The notes: a model not told the origin generated them from the sequence alone. DNA of 64,000 nt from Gnetum montanum (GCA_015680685.1 MNCI01028834.1:220379-284378); one strand, 5' to 3'. Positions 48,038 through 60,171 are shown, numbered from the stretch's first letter. Translations and numbers: made by a program.

Positions 48038-50999
48038 CTAAGGGGTGTCTGGAGGAGGAAGTGGTGGGTCATTTCCACCCTCATTGGTGAGCCCACCAAT
48101 GTCTCTTAATGCTTGAAATACAACACATAGCTAGTTAGTGAGCAATAGCCAAAATCATAACTTAAAAGAAAAACTAAAAATAGGAAACATGTAATATATC
48201 ACACCTGTGGGAATTCTAGCTCCATAAATTTTGGGGATAGATGTGAAAGGCCTTCCTTTGAATGATGGAGAATCTAGTCCTTTGTCATGTTGACCTAGTC
48301 AACATCTTCAAGATCAACACTACAAAGATGCCGATCCTATCTACCAAAACCCAAGTAGGTAGCTCCTAGGCTATAGTAGTCATAGAGGTTTTACCTACAA
48401 TAGTGGTAATCCAAGTAGTAGGAAATTGCTCGACTATGAGAGTAATTTCAAAAAGTTGATAAGCACTCTCTTCTCGGATCCCTTGGATGAACAACTCTTT
48501 CTTGCACCATTCAACCAACTTCTCCTTGAGCCACTTAAGGTAGGCCCCATGATCTACCTTATACTATTACTTGTTCACCTTTTGTTTCTTAATCCACTCT
48601 AGGATCGAAGCATAGTGATATTTATAGTCCTTAATCTTTTGGGAGATAAAGTCCATCTACATATGTTGTTCTACCATCTCTCATAAGGCCACTACTTTGT
48701 CTTGGATGACATGCCAGTAGTGGAACCATGTGATCTTCTTAGTTTGCAACTCTCCTAAATTAATTGCTTGGGCCTCCATAAAAGCCTTACAGTCTTGGAG
48801 ATCTCCAATAGTTTTCTCTTGCCATTTTTTCTTCTCCCTTAAGGTCACAACTTTCTCCCATAGTGATTCATTGGACCTCTCTAGCTTTCAGGAAGTTTTT
48901 GCACACAACATTGCTAGATTAGTAGCAATCTCATACCATTTCAAGGATACAATAGATACATCGGAGGGAAGCCCAGGCAAGGAATCAATCTGTATGTATC
49001 TATTGGGATCCCACTCGACAAAAGGCAGTACATAAAGCATGAAATATAACCATAAACATAATGTAAAACCTAAAATAGCCATAACCAAAGAATAACCTAT
49101 AACATAGACAAACAACAAAGGCATCTAAAACAATATTGGGGGAAACCTATTACAACTGATCGATGATGTTGTTAGCCATACCATGAATGAAATCCTCCTT
49201 GTTTGTAGTCTCTACCCATGGTTTCACATGAAACTTAGGGATAGGAGCTTGCATTTGTGGCTTAGGAAATACTATAAGCATAACAATTATCAAATGGTTA
49301 AGATGAAAGCTAAAACTAAACCATAAGATAGAACAAAAACATTAAGGCATAGGGCATACTTGGCTCTTCCTCCTCTTCCTCCTCTTGGATGATGATGGGA
49401 AATGCACCTAGCATCACCTCACCAAAAAAAGCATTTAGATCATTTATATCTACATTGGCAAACCCTATAGCCTCAAGTTTTTTTAGGAGTGCCTATTTCG
49501 CATGCCTTTGTTCTACCTCCATGGTAGCTTGTGCTACCATAGCCTAACATTTGTCTACAACCATAGCACATAAATAACTAGTTAAAAAATGAAACCATAA
49601 AGTAGAAATAAACTTTAAAACATAAAATAGCCAAACTTAAACAAAGAATACCTATGACTACCTACTATGATGGCCTAAGCTTAAACTTAAGATTCTAAGG
49701 TTGGTCTAATGCTGGTGGTGCTTCCTGCATAGGCCTTTGAAGTTTCTCTCTGGGCATCCTTTTGGCCTTCCTACATAGTTTTTTGGCCTCTAGGATGCTT
49801 GTTGGAAACATGAGAGGCTTCTCATCATCCATCTTGTCAGGGAACTCACACTGCTTAACATCAAGATTCTTAGTGGTAATGGATAGTGTATCATCCATTC
49901 CATCTAGTGGGTTCTAGGCTTAAAAGGTTGTCTTGGATCTTGAGGAACCCATCATCCATTCCTATATGCCACCAAAAAATTCAAAAACCTATTCAAATAA
50001 CCTACAAAAAATGCAATTTACATGTGAATTATTGTAGAGGTGTTTTCATGAAGTCTAAGGATCTCCTCTTAAAACCCAATAGCCAAAGTAGCTACCCAGC
50101 TAAACTTGGTGTCATCCATTAGGACCTTCTTATAATATTTTAGGAAATGCATGAGACCTAAACAAAGAATATGATTCCTTGGAATCATGGAGCAATCCAT
50201 GGATTTTCTAGAGTGGCACATGTTGCTACCAAGTCACTCCAAAACATCCTTGTGATGGCCTAATTCCTTCACTCTCTTAGTGGGGACATTTTCGTTCTTA
50301 GCAAGGACATCAAACAAGTTGCAAAAGAGGCCCTCATCAATATCCATGTTAAGCTTCACACCCTAGATGATGCTACTAAAATAACTAGCCTTCTCATCGA
50401 AGGAATCAATGACATGCAACATCTTTGCAATAGGGATGGAAGGGATGGGTGCCATAAATACATCAAGCAAACCTACACTCTAGATGTTTGCTTAAATGTA
50501 CCTAGGTGCGTATCCCCTTAGCCACTCCAATGTTAGTATCACCTCACCAAAATTCAAGATGAGGGTATCTTTATGATGTGCCCTTGAAAGTGGTATGGTG
50601 ACATCAACAACCTAGAAAGAAACAACCAAATTTTAGCATCAACATAAGTAATTTTAATAAATAGTAAAAGCAATAGAACAATTAGAATTTTCATAACCAT
50701 AAAACATTAGAAGCTATAGCCTTTATTTTTATCTTTCCTCCTCTTATTTGGTGTGGTTTGAATAGAGGTCCTAGCTATAATAGTATGATCCATGGAGTTA
50801 TTGGAATCTTTCCACCAATTATGCATCATCCCATCATCCTTGCACTTCTTGTATACAAGGTTGAACCTTGTAGCATAGGCATCGAAGTCCCCTCTTAATT
50901 ATTGATACACAAAAATTCTAACCTAAGTGCCTTGGTGAATTCATCTAGGGTAGTTTGAGCCACTAACTCCACAATGATGAGGATTGGCTTCAAGTAAAC
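48038..50999 (-). pseudogene. Antisense multi-exon gene inside element copy D
   Basis: Same gene as in copies A, B and C. Exon 2 begins at 50999 after the acceptor TTCCATGCTAG and starts PILIIVELV. Exon 6 has KPWVETTNKEDFIHGMANN near 49160-49235; exon 7 (to about 48205, donor CACAG|GTGTGA) has IDSLPGLPSDV and then a coiled-coil-like Glu/Lys/Leu region (about 48660-48950); the last exon ends NDPPLPPPDTP and a TAG at 48038-48040. Exon 1 and its promoter should lie at 51000-52180 but I could not identify them. Stops and frameshifts make it a pseudogene. Plus ORF 48730-49035 is a shadow. Confidence 0.65.
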
Positions 51000-51440
51000 C
51001 TAGCATGGAAAAAATAAAATCATTATGACCGATTTCAATTTCTTAAAAAATTTGGAGAAAACATCATATTTGGAAGTGAAATTAGCCTCTATAAAATGCT
51101 CTAAAGTGTATATTTAAACTAGCTTAAGAAATTTCATAAGAAATCATTATTATATCCTTGCATAACCTTGCATTATGAGAAATTGGAATTACTTAATAAA
51201 TTTGGGAAAACAATCCTAGTCAGAGGTGAAATTAGCCTCTATAAAAAGCTCTAAGGTGTTTATTTAAATTAGCTTAGGAAATTCCATAAGAAAGCATTAT
51301 TACAACCTTGCATAACCTTACATTATGAAAAATTGGAATTACTTAAGAAATTTGGAAAAAAATGTCCTACTTGGAGGTGGAATTAGCCTCTATAAAAAGC
51401 TCTAAGGTGTCTATCTAAGTTAGCTTAAGAAATTCCACAA
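51000..51440. repeat. ~150-bp tandem repeat, 3 copies
   Basis: ATTAGCCTCTATAAAA starts equivalent positions at 51081, 51231 and 51382 (150 and 151 bp apart). Each unit also has CTCTAAGGTGT and TTAGCTTAAGAAATTCCA. Each carries a plus-strand TATAAAA; the repeat lies just upstream of exon 2 of the antisense gene of D, that is inside its intron 1. Confidence 0.85.
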
Positions 51441-52182
51441 ATAGCCTTTTACTTCATAGCCCAAAATATTATAGCCAGAATTTCATAGCCAAAATTAAGC
51501 CTTAGTTTAAACCATGTGTAAACATAGAGAAAACATAAAAACCTAGAAAAAGCATATAGTCATAGTAATAATCTTTTTAAACATATTAAAGCATTTTATT
51601 TTATTAAAAAAAATTTAAAACATAAGTTTTACAAGAGAAACTACACATATCAATCACATCCATCCAAAATTTAACCTTATTTGCATAGTCTAATCAAAAA
51701 TTTATTAAAAGTTTTTTTGGGATTTGATTTCAGTGATTACACATCAGATGAAATTATAAAATAATAAACCTTATAGCCATGATGATTGAAAATAGAAATA
51801 CATAACCATTTTTACATTGAACATAAACAAATTAGGAAAAAATCATAGCGATCACCATGAATCCCCTTTGGTATAAGGTTGGTAAAAAATTTGCCATAAA
51901 TTTGTTTGAGCACTAAATGAAGTGATTCTACCACCATCTAAAAGCTTAAATCAATGCATCCATGCTTAAAAAATTCAAAACCAATTTTTTTTGTGTAAAA
52001 AAAATTCACCAACTTGTACAAGAATCTAAAAAGCCACAAACATCCTTTTGACATAGGTTGAGCAAAAAAACTCATAAAAAATTTGTTTTAAAGCCAATCA
52101 GAGTGATTCGACCTCCATTAGAAAGCTAAATCCAAGAACCACCTAGCCATAACCAAGAAATCACTAAAACCCATACTGTTGG
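51441..52182. other. AT-rich spacer, end of copy D
   Basis: No gene. Two diverged copies of a segment with AGTGATTC.ACC.CCAT (about 51920 and 52102) suggest another local duplication. Homology to D cannot be followed past 52182, where the LTR of copy C begins. Confidence 0.5.
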
Positions 52183-52856
52183 TGTAGCGACCAAAAACTT
52201 TGGAGGCTGGAAAACACTGAGAGGTTGTCAGTTGGACAATCTTAACCCCGGATCTGCGCAAGGGCCGTGCTAGATAAAATGGAAATGGGGTGCCCTGAAC
52301 TATCTAGTCAATTAGACAGGGACCTAATCGGTGTCTCTAAACCTTTTGCAAACATTTGATTTGAAAGTAATGCTTATAATGTAAAATAAAAATTTTTAAA
52401 TGCCAAAAGGTGAAAAATGATGTAAAATGCAATGACAGGTAAGAAAGCAAAGTAAACTAAAGTTAAGGAAATGCACCACTTCAAGATTATGGCTTTACTC
52501 TATCAAGGTGGATACAATTAGTTGCGTAACACTGGGAAGCACAAAGATCCCAAGAGTAACTAGGACGTTTAGAGCAAACCAACAATGCACTTGAACGCAG
52601 ACTTGAGAATTGACAATGTAAAAAATAATGCTACAAGGCTAGCCTCGTTAGTTTGAAACAAAGGGGAGTTTTGTTTTGCTAACCGCTTACAGGATTCACT
52701 AACTGCTCAAGTTTTCCAACATTTGTTTTGGAACAACACAAATTTTTGCCAACTACTTAAATTTTCTTACAAAATGCCAACTTGCTAACTTTCCAACCTG
52801 CCAACTTGCTAACCTGCTTCAAAATTTGTCAACCCTTTGAGCATTTCTCATTGAGG

Positions 52857-52864
52857 TATTTATA
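52857..52864 (-). promoter_or_regulatory. TATA box of LTR C
   Basis: Minus-strand TATAAATA in the context GGTCCTATAAATACCTC. Confidence 0.75.
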
Positions 52865-53090
52865 GGACCAAGGGCATGAGAAAGATGAGGCTTAGATGCT
52901 ACATGTCTTGGACTTGCAAGATGTTGACGTGTCCATGTTGCATGGACATGCAAAGCTGATTGATAGGCTTGCCATGCTGTAATTACACTGTCAGAACATG
53001 AAGATGTATGCCAACGATGCAAACAAGTGAAAGACATTGATGTAGCATAGCAGCTTGCTAGTGTAGCATGTTGGCATAGCGTAGCAGCTT

Positions 53091-53649
53091 GCTACGTTAT
53101 GCTACGCTATGTAGCGTAGCATAGTGTAGCCAACAATTTGAAGAAGAAACTTGCATTGGAGCCTATGGCATGTGTTGGAAGCTTTTGAAGCGTTCTAACT
53201 ACTTTTGTTTGTTTGATATGCTATGCTACGCTGCGTAGCGTAGCATAGCATAGCGACTGGCCTTAACTACAAAAATGCTAATAGTCTGCAACCTTTGTTC
53301 TTTGCAACCTTTTCTGATCCTGCATTTTGAGATGCCTTTTATCATTTTTGCACAATTGCTACGTTGTGCTACGCTATGTAGCATAGCACAACATAGCCTG
53401 TTTTTTGCTAATTTTTTCACTTTTTGGTATAAGGAGCCATTGTTGAAGGACTTGGAGCCGAGCGAGACAATTGATTTTGAAGGCCAAAGGTGCATACTGA
53501 GTGCAATTAGTATCACTAAGTAGGCTGGGCCCTTCTTTCTGGCTTTTTCTATGTCGTGCTATGCTACGTAGTGTAGCATAGCGTAGCACTTCATCCTGCA
53601 ACTGTCTTTCAAGGCTTGCTACGCTACATAGCGTAGCATAGCGTAGCAA
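53091..53649. repeat. Cluster of long palindromes in LTR C
   Basis: Five inverted repeats built from GCTACGCTATGC: 53091-53130 (two 19-base arms, 17 paired, 2-base loop), 53220-53249 (13-14-base arms), 53358-53397 (19-base arms, 17 paired), 53557-53582 (10-base arms) and 53616-53649 (TTGCTACGCTA with TAGCGTAGCAA). Mismatches in the third are CG-to-CA changes. Confidence 0.92.
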
Positions 53650-53922
53650 ACTTCTTGACTAGAAAACTTGTTGAACTATTTTGTGCAACCTGAGCACTAT
53701 TGACAACTCCACGCATCGCTCCAGAGTAGGCTGTCAGCTAGATGAACTACCTAGGGGGGCAGGTTGGAGGGTTTGTTGAGCTTGTCAACACTGGGAGTAG
53801 AAAACTTACCGAACTGGATAGTCCAAACTCAGAGCATCCATCTCCTGGAGAACTACCATGACGCTGCCTGAATTGTAACAACTTGGTGAAGCAAGAATGC
53901 CTTGGAAATTTAGGGTGTTTCA

Positions 53923-53938
53923 TTAGTCCCTCTTTGTC
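53923..53938 (-). promoter_or_regulatory. Polypurine tract, copy C
   Basis: Minus-strand GACAAAGAGGGACTAA directly before the LTR start. Confidence 0.75.
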
Positions 53939-54338
53939 AACGTCTAGAGGATGGACCTGAGAGACATTAACAAAGAATATGAAACACCACAAAAGACAAA
54001 GTGCTAACATCACTTTTTGGTGATTGTCAAAATGTCACTTAGTTGTGCTTGAGAGTGTTGCATTGGTTATGTGGGAAAAGGGAAGGGTTAAGTAGGGATG
54101 AGGGAGGTTCAGGAAAATGGTAAAGATGAGATTTAGCAAGGTCTCTCATCAAAGTGCTTATGAGGGAGTTGTTTTCATGGTCATCTTTTCTTTTACTGAC
54201 CTTTAACCTCTCATCAGGGTGGTTAGAGGAGGTGATTGCAAAATAGTCAATGTGCCATTGGTTTTAGGCATGTTTCTTCTTTCTCTTTTTTTTCGTGAGC
54301 TTGGCTCTTTTATACTTTTGCTTTTGCTATTTTGCCTT

Positions 54339-55176
54339 TTACATTTGCAAACAACCTTGTTGTTGCAGGACAAGTGTTTCTTCCCCAGGATGAGTTGCGT
54401 TACATCCATGTGGGGCTTTAACCTGCCTACAGATGCTTCTCATGTAGCGAGCTATGTTACACACATCATGGACTTGGTGGTTGAGCATATGGGAGGGCTT
54501 GATAGGCATCAGGAAAAGCTTGTAAAAGAGGGAGAAAGAGTGTATTTCAAGTGTGAAGAATATGATAAGGGAAGTAAAGGGGGAGGATAGGATTGTGCTC
54601 TGAAGTAGCTAAGATAATTAAGATAACCACCTTATAATGATGTAGCATCTACTACTGTGGCAAAACATACCTCTGACCGATGCCCCTCTAGTACGCACCC
54701 TACAAACACAACAAAATGAAAGCCAAGAGAAATAACCATGATGCAAAACCAAGGAAAAGTTCTTGCTTGCTATGGACGTTGTTAAAGCTCTGGACATCTT
54801 TGCTGGTGTGCGATGTCCAAACTAGGAAGGCCAACTACGACTTTAGTAGCATCCACATGGAGGAGGTGTCATTGAAAGTGCTAGGAGTTGCTGTGAATGC
54901 AGATGATCAAGATTCCCCACCGAAGGCATGCATTCTTAGTTCAGTTGTGAGATGGGCTACCCAATAGCTAAACATCTCTTGAGCTCAGGCACTAGCAGGG
55001 GGCTGGAGGATAACAATATTGTGGTTGGGTGACAATACTCTTGGAACTCCAGCAGCAGGTGCTGACCAAGGAGCTACTGCCAGGGTGATGGGCCATGGCG
55101 GTAGTAGGTCCAGAGGGTCAACAGGATGTCATACAATATCTCTGAAGGATCAGCAAGATGCCAGGAGTAGTGGCAT
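54339..55176 (-). pseudogene. 3' ORF of copy C, two exons, unknown function
   Basis: Minus-strand counterpart of the ORF at 35387-36230. Exon 1 starts ATG at 55176 (MPLLLASC) and has PWPITLAVAP and FSYWVAHLTTELRMHAFGG. A TTGTGTTTGTAG acceptor starts exon 2 at 54699, which ends PHGCNATHPGEETLVLQQQG and, soon after, TAA at 54339-54341. Internal stops are few. A premature stop in B is absent here. The plus-strand ORFs at 54219-54590, 54716-54967 and 55019-55213 are shadows of this gene. What it does is unknown. Confidence 0.55.
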
Positions 55177-55299
55177 TGCATATGTTCAAGAGGGTGTTAC
55201 CATGGAATCATGAACTGCATTCTAGAACTGCAATGTCCCACCCCATGTCAGCACGGGACATGCTCACTTGTTATGTGCTAGTGTAGATGCATGCTACGG

Positions 55300-55815
55300 A
55301 TGTTCCACAAACCTATTTTAAGGTCCTGGTAGATCCTAGTGCACTAGTTTAAGGTCCTAACATACCTTTGTATCAGTTTAAGATCTTAGCAGACCATTGT
55401 GCCAGTTTAACATCATAGCGGATGGTCGCTAGGCTAGTTTAAGGTCCTAGCAGACCACTGTGCTAGTTTAAGGTCCTAGCATACTGTATGTGCTAGTTTA
55501 ACATCATAGCGGATGGTTGCCATGCTAGTTTCAAGTCCTAGCAAACCGCAATGCTAGTTTATCATCATGGTAGATGGTGGATGAGCTAGTTTAAGGTCCT
55601 AGTAGACCATGATTTGCTAGTTTTACATCATGGCAGATAGTTTGTACCAGTTTATAGTCATAGCAGACTACCTATGCCAGTTTTACGTCATAGTGGATGA
55701 GCTTTGCTAGTTTTACATCATAGTAGACATGTGTGAAGCTTTGCTAGTTTTACATCGTAGCTAACATGCTTACCTTTGCTAGTTTAACTTTGTAGTGGAC
55801 GTTTACTTATCTACT
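55300..55815. repeat. Hairpin array 3 of element copy C
   Basis: About fourteen units of 35-45 bp separated by GCTAGTTTA. Perfect stems on the plus strand: CATC-ATAGCG-GATG at 55411-55424 and 55502-55515, GGTC-CTAGCA-GACC at 55443-55456, CATC-ATGGTA-GATG at 55563-55576, GGTC-CTAGTA-GACC at 55595-55608, TAGTC-ATAGCA-GACTA at 55655-55670. The 6-base loop is similar throughout while both stem arms change together. Confidence 0.93.
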
Positions 55816-55822
55816 TCATGCA

Positions 55823-58800
55823 TCAGATGTAGTATGGCTTGAGGTATGAGTGATTCACCAGATTTGCAAATTCATTGTTGTCCATGTCTACCAATTTGAA
55901 GGCTCCATTCCCAAAGGCTTTCGTGACCATCTATGGACCTTCCCAGTTGGTTGAGAATTTTTTCATATGCTTATAGAAAGCCATGAGAATGAGATCTCCC
56001 TTCTGTATTGGTCGTTGATGTAGGTTAGCATGATGTTTTTGCCGTTGCTTGTTTTGGTAATGCTTTATGTAACCCAGTGTCTATGCATGCTCCTCCTCTA
56101 TTGAGTCGAGGTTGATGATCGCTGACTCATTATTTTGGGCTTCACTCACAACATTAGATAAGATCATCCGAAGTGATGGTACTTACAATTCAAGAGGTAA
56201 CACAAATTCAAATCCATAAACAAGACTATAGGGTGTCTTACCTGTTGCAGTCTTGCATGTCGTTCTGTAAGCCCACAACACATATAGGATTTGCTTGTGC
56301 CATTGCTTGTTGCTGTTGTTAAGCATTTTCTTCATAAAGTTGATGATGGACTTATTTGTGGCTTTTGCTTGTCCATTAACTTGTGGGTAATATGGGGAGG
56401 AGAACAATTACGTGATGCCAAGATTGCTGTAGAAGGTTTGGGTTTCTACACTGCTAAACTATGGCCCGTTGTGAATCACAATATCCATGGGAAGCCAAAA
56501 CCTTATCATGATGTTGTCCAAGATGAAGTGGCAAATCTACTAAGATGTAGTCTTCCTTAGGGGGATAGCCTCAACCCACTTAGTAAAATACTTGGTGGTG
56601 GTGATGATGAAGCTATGCCCTGTGGAAAACTTAGGCATGATAGGTCCTATGAGGTCTAGTCCCCATCATTGGAAAGGCCATGTGATCTGCATTGGATGTA
56701 GCTCTGTAGGTGAAACATGTATGAGATTTGCGTATTGTTGGCATGTGTCACACATCTTGACTTTGGCCAAGAAATCACGCTCCATGTCAGGCCAATAGTA
56801 CCCTAGATGTCTGATTTTTGCAACCATAGCCCTAGGTTTTATGTGTCCATCACATATTCCCTCATGTACTTCATTAATCACCTTTTGCACTTGCTCCGTA
56901 TTCACGCATGCTAGCAATATCCCATTGTGGGAGTGCTTTCATAGGGCGTTGTCTCCCATAAATGCATATTGCTGAGAACACTTGTGGATCCCATCTCTCT
57001 AGGCATATGTCAATCCACTTGGGGGTTCATCGTGTTGTAGGTAGGCTTTAATGTTGGCGTACCACTCTTCAGTATCCACAGCGCTAAGAGAGGCTACGTG
57101 TCCCACCTGAGTGATAGGCTCAGTACACTTGGTAACCAAGGTTGTAAAACTTGCAAAAAAGTGTGATGGAAAATTTAATGCTAGGGTGGCCAGGGCATCT
57201 GCTACGATGTTTTTGTTGCATGGCATGTGTTGAACATCCATAGTTTCAAACTATTTGAGCAATTTTTTTTCTAGGTTGCAATAAGGTTGTAAGTGTGTAG
57301 CCTTGTAGATGTAGACCTCGATGATTTGATTCAAAACTAGTTGTAAATCTTCAAGAATCTCCAAGTGTTGTATGCGTAATGCTTGGGTAGCTAAGAGGCC
57401 TCTAAGTAATCCCTCATACTCTGCCATGTTGTTTGTACAAGGGAACACAAAATGATAAGAAAAAGGTTGTATGTCCCTAGAGGGGAAGGTAATGACTATA
57501 GCTGCACTACCTCCTTGTGTGGTTGAGGTACTGTTAAAATGCAAAGTAGCCTTAGGATGTGGCAGAACGGTGTTGATAGTGCTAATGTGTTCATCTGGGA
57601 ATCCGGGGTCTATGATTGCCTTATCATCAATGGGTAAGTTCTTGAGTTATGTTGGTATTGCTTGACCTTTCATCGATGATTGGATTACATAGTGCAAATT
57701 GAATTTCGCTATTATTGCTTTCCATTGGGCTATCCTACTGCTTTGATACAAGTTGTTTGTGATAGCCTGGAGTATGTTACTCTTGCAAATAATGTTGATC
57801 TTGCTACGAAATAGGTAGTGCCTCCACTTTTTCAATGCAAACACTAAGGCAAGGTAGTTTCTCTCTACCTCATTGTATTTCACCTCATACGCTATTAATG
57901 CATGACCTAGATAATACACTGGTATCTCAAATCCATTGTCTCATTTCTAACATAATAGTGCTGCAATAGGTGTGTTAGAGGTGGCAAGGTAGATGAAGAA
58001 AGGCTTATCCCTTTGTGGTGGGTAAATAGTTGGGAGATGCAAAAGCTCTTCCTTCAGATTGTCAAAGGATTGTTGGCATTGCATCATCCATTCAAAGTTA
58101 ACCCATTTCTTTAGAAGATATTGCATAGGATGTAACTTGTTAGTCAACTTTGCTATGAACCTTCGGATGAACTGTACTCTACCTTGCAACCCACGTAGTT
58201 CTTTAAGGTTTGTAGGAGGTGCCAAGTTTACGATGGCCTTAAATTTGTTAGGGTCCACCCGTATTCCAGCCTCCAACACTACAAACCCTAACATGCATAT
58301 AGTTTTCACCCCGAAGATACACTTTTTAGGATTGAGACGTAAATCATGCATCTGGGAACACTTGAGGACTACTCCTAGATCACGGGGATGATCAACAACT
58401 TCTTTAGACTTAACCGCTATATCATCAACGTAGTCATTGAGTGTTTCTAGGATGTAGTTACTAAAGATGTAAGTCATGGCTTGCTGGTAAGTTGCTCCAA
58501 CATTCTTGAGCCCAAAAGGCATCATAGTATAACAAAAGGTACCCCATGGGGTCATGAAGGTTGTTGTTAACTGATGCTTTGGGTTGATGTGAATCTAGTT
58601 GTAGCCAGAGAAACCATCCATGAAGGATAACAGAGCATGACCAGTCATAGTGTCAATAAGTTTATTGATACTTGGAAGTGGGAAATCATCTTTGATTGTT
58701 ACCTTGTTTAGATCTCGAAAGTTTATACAAATGTGTATTCCTCCCATTTTCTTAGAAACTACGATGATGTTAGACATCCATTCCAAGTAATCAACTGCTC

Positions 58801-59303
58801 GGATGAAACCAGCCTAGTATAGCTTGGTGATTTCATCCCATATGGCTAGTGCAATCTCTGGTTTAATTTTGTGAACCTTTTGCTTAACTACCTTCATGTG
58901 CAGGTCTATGACAATATTATGTTGTATCAGCCTCAAATCTAAACTCGGCATGTCGCTGTATGAACATGCAAAGAATTCAATGTTATCCTGCAGAATTTTG
59001 GCTTCATCTTTGTGTGTCTTCGACTCTAGGAGGGAACTAAGTTTTAACATTTTTTCTTCCCCCTGGATGTAGTCATAGGAATTTCGATGAGAGGGTCCTC
59101 GGTTACATCCCCGGCCTCTAGATTTAGGGCTTGGACTAGATGCTCAGGCCATTTCAAAGATGTTTCTAAGGATGCTATAGTATTAACTATGGATGATTCC
59201 TAGTCTATTAACTCTAGGTTCAGTTGTCTTGCGAGTTCGCAATGCGGACCTATTAAAGCTAAGGATGAAGAGAGATCACGATGGATTTTCTTTTTTGCTC
59301 AAC
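55823..59303 (-). pseudogene. pol of copy C (RT, RNase H, second RNase H, integrase), Tat-like
   Basis: Best preserved pol in the window, minus strand. Linker (59050-58814) with IQHNIVIDLHMK; RT with INFRDLNKVTIKDDFPLPS, MTPWGTFCYTMMPFGLKN and intact YVDD (58421-58432); first RNase H (about 57950-57650); second, archaeal-type RNase H (57544-56999) with NNMAEYEGLL and HMPCNKNIVADALATLAL; integrase HHCC region (about 56917-56720) with HEGICDGHI and MCDTCQQ; core with GLDLIGP. In the core the second Asp is His (VIHNGP) and the Glu of NGQAEA is Lys (NGQAKATNK), so it could not integrate. Stops at former Gln or Arg codons break it into about eight pieces. It ends with TGA at 55823-55825. Confidence 0.94.
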
Positions 59304-59305
59304 CT
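59304..59305 (-). promoter_or_regulatory. 3' splice-site-like AG at the start of pol, copy C
   Basis: Minus-strand CTTTCATCTCATTTTGGCAG, then pol homology. See the matching sites in A and B. Confidence 0.55.
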
Positions 59306-59449
59306 GCCAAAATGAGATGAAAGTATAGTCAAAGGATACCTGCTTGTAGTAACTATGCATAGTGGAAGTTTGCAATGTAGCAATGAGATATAATTGGTAG
59401 ACGTAAGTATGAAGCATGATATTAATGTTACAATTTGAAATTTGCCAAT

Positions 59450-59860
59450 TTAAGGTCATGGTAGATCATTAAGGCGTAGAAATGAAAAACTGCTAATGTG
59501 AAAGAGTAAAACCATTGATGTAGAAATTCAAAACTACTAGCTTAATTTCATTGCAGAATGCTTGGAAGTAAAAATGTAAGGCTACTAATATAAACATGAA
59601 AAAACTACTATTGTGAAAAAATGCAAGACTGCTGGTTTAATGTCTTTGCGGACTGTTAATGAGTAGAAGGTTTAAATTGATAGTTTAAGGTCTTTGCAAA
59701 CTGCCAAGATGCGAAGGTGTTAGTTGGTTAGTTAAGGTCTTTGCAGACCGTTAAAAGATGTGAAAATGTTAAGTTACTAGTTTAAGGTCTTTGTAGACCA
59801 CTAAAATGCAAATGTGTCAATTTTGTAGTTTAAGGTCTTTTCAGACCGCTAAAGTGCAAG
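59450..59860. repeat. Hairpin array 2 of element copy C
   Basis: Eight or more units, the best being GGTCT-TTGC-AGACC at 59736-59749, GGTCT-TTGT-AGACC at 59786-59799 and GGTCT-TTTC-AGACC at 59834-59847, each preceded by TAGTTTAA. The 5-bp stem is constant, the 4-base loop varies. Confidence 0.92.
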
Positions 59861-60032
59861 ATATTTTTGAAAAGGAAAATGGCTAACTTGAAGTGTGTGA
59901 GAGCCTTTGATCGGTCCCACCTACGTTAATGAAAATAGTGCTACTACGTTGTGGCGGGCATGCTACGTTGTACAGTGCACCTTGCATTAAATGGAGAGAG
60001 AGAATACCAAGTTTCCATTTTACAATTTTGGC

Positions 60033-60040
60033 TATAAATA
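60033..60040 (+). promoter_or_regulatory. TATA box of the antisense gene, copy C
   Basis: TATAAATA, 139 bp before the ATG at 60172. The box and about 60 bases after it match copy B (30890 downwards). Confidence 0.8.
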
Positions 60041-60171
60041 AGAGTTTTCCCCTGGTAAACTCGTCATTTTCTTTGTAACAACATAGAGCTCACATTTTAA
60101 GTGCAAAGTGATTGTGTTAATGAAGAGAAAGGTAGTGCATTGTAGCAACTAAGGAAGAGTTAGTAAGCAGA

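Larger units (their letters stand above)
52183..53922 (-). mobile_element. 3' LTR of copy C
   Basis: On the minus strand it starts TGAAACACCCTAAATTTCC at 53922 and ends TTTTTGGTCGCTACA at 52183, matching LTRs A and B at both ends; length 1740 bp. It holds at least five long GCTACGC palindromes (53091-53649) and a TATA box at 52857-52864. The 5 bases 52178-52182 (GTTGG) are the expected target duplication, but the 5' LTR lies beyond the window. Confidence 0.85.

Noticed and set aside
54219-54590. 123-codon plus-strand ORF with a hydrophobic stretch, possibly a membrane protein
   Set aside because: The conserved reading here is on the minus strand (tail of the 3' ORF); the hydrophobic run is a shadow of an A-rich minus strand.
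55300-55815. Regularly spaced palindromic repeats resembling a CRISPR array
   Set aside because: The hairpins vary and the spacers are conserved, the reverse of CRISPR. No cas genes, and the setting is a plant retrotransposon.
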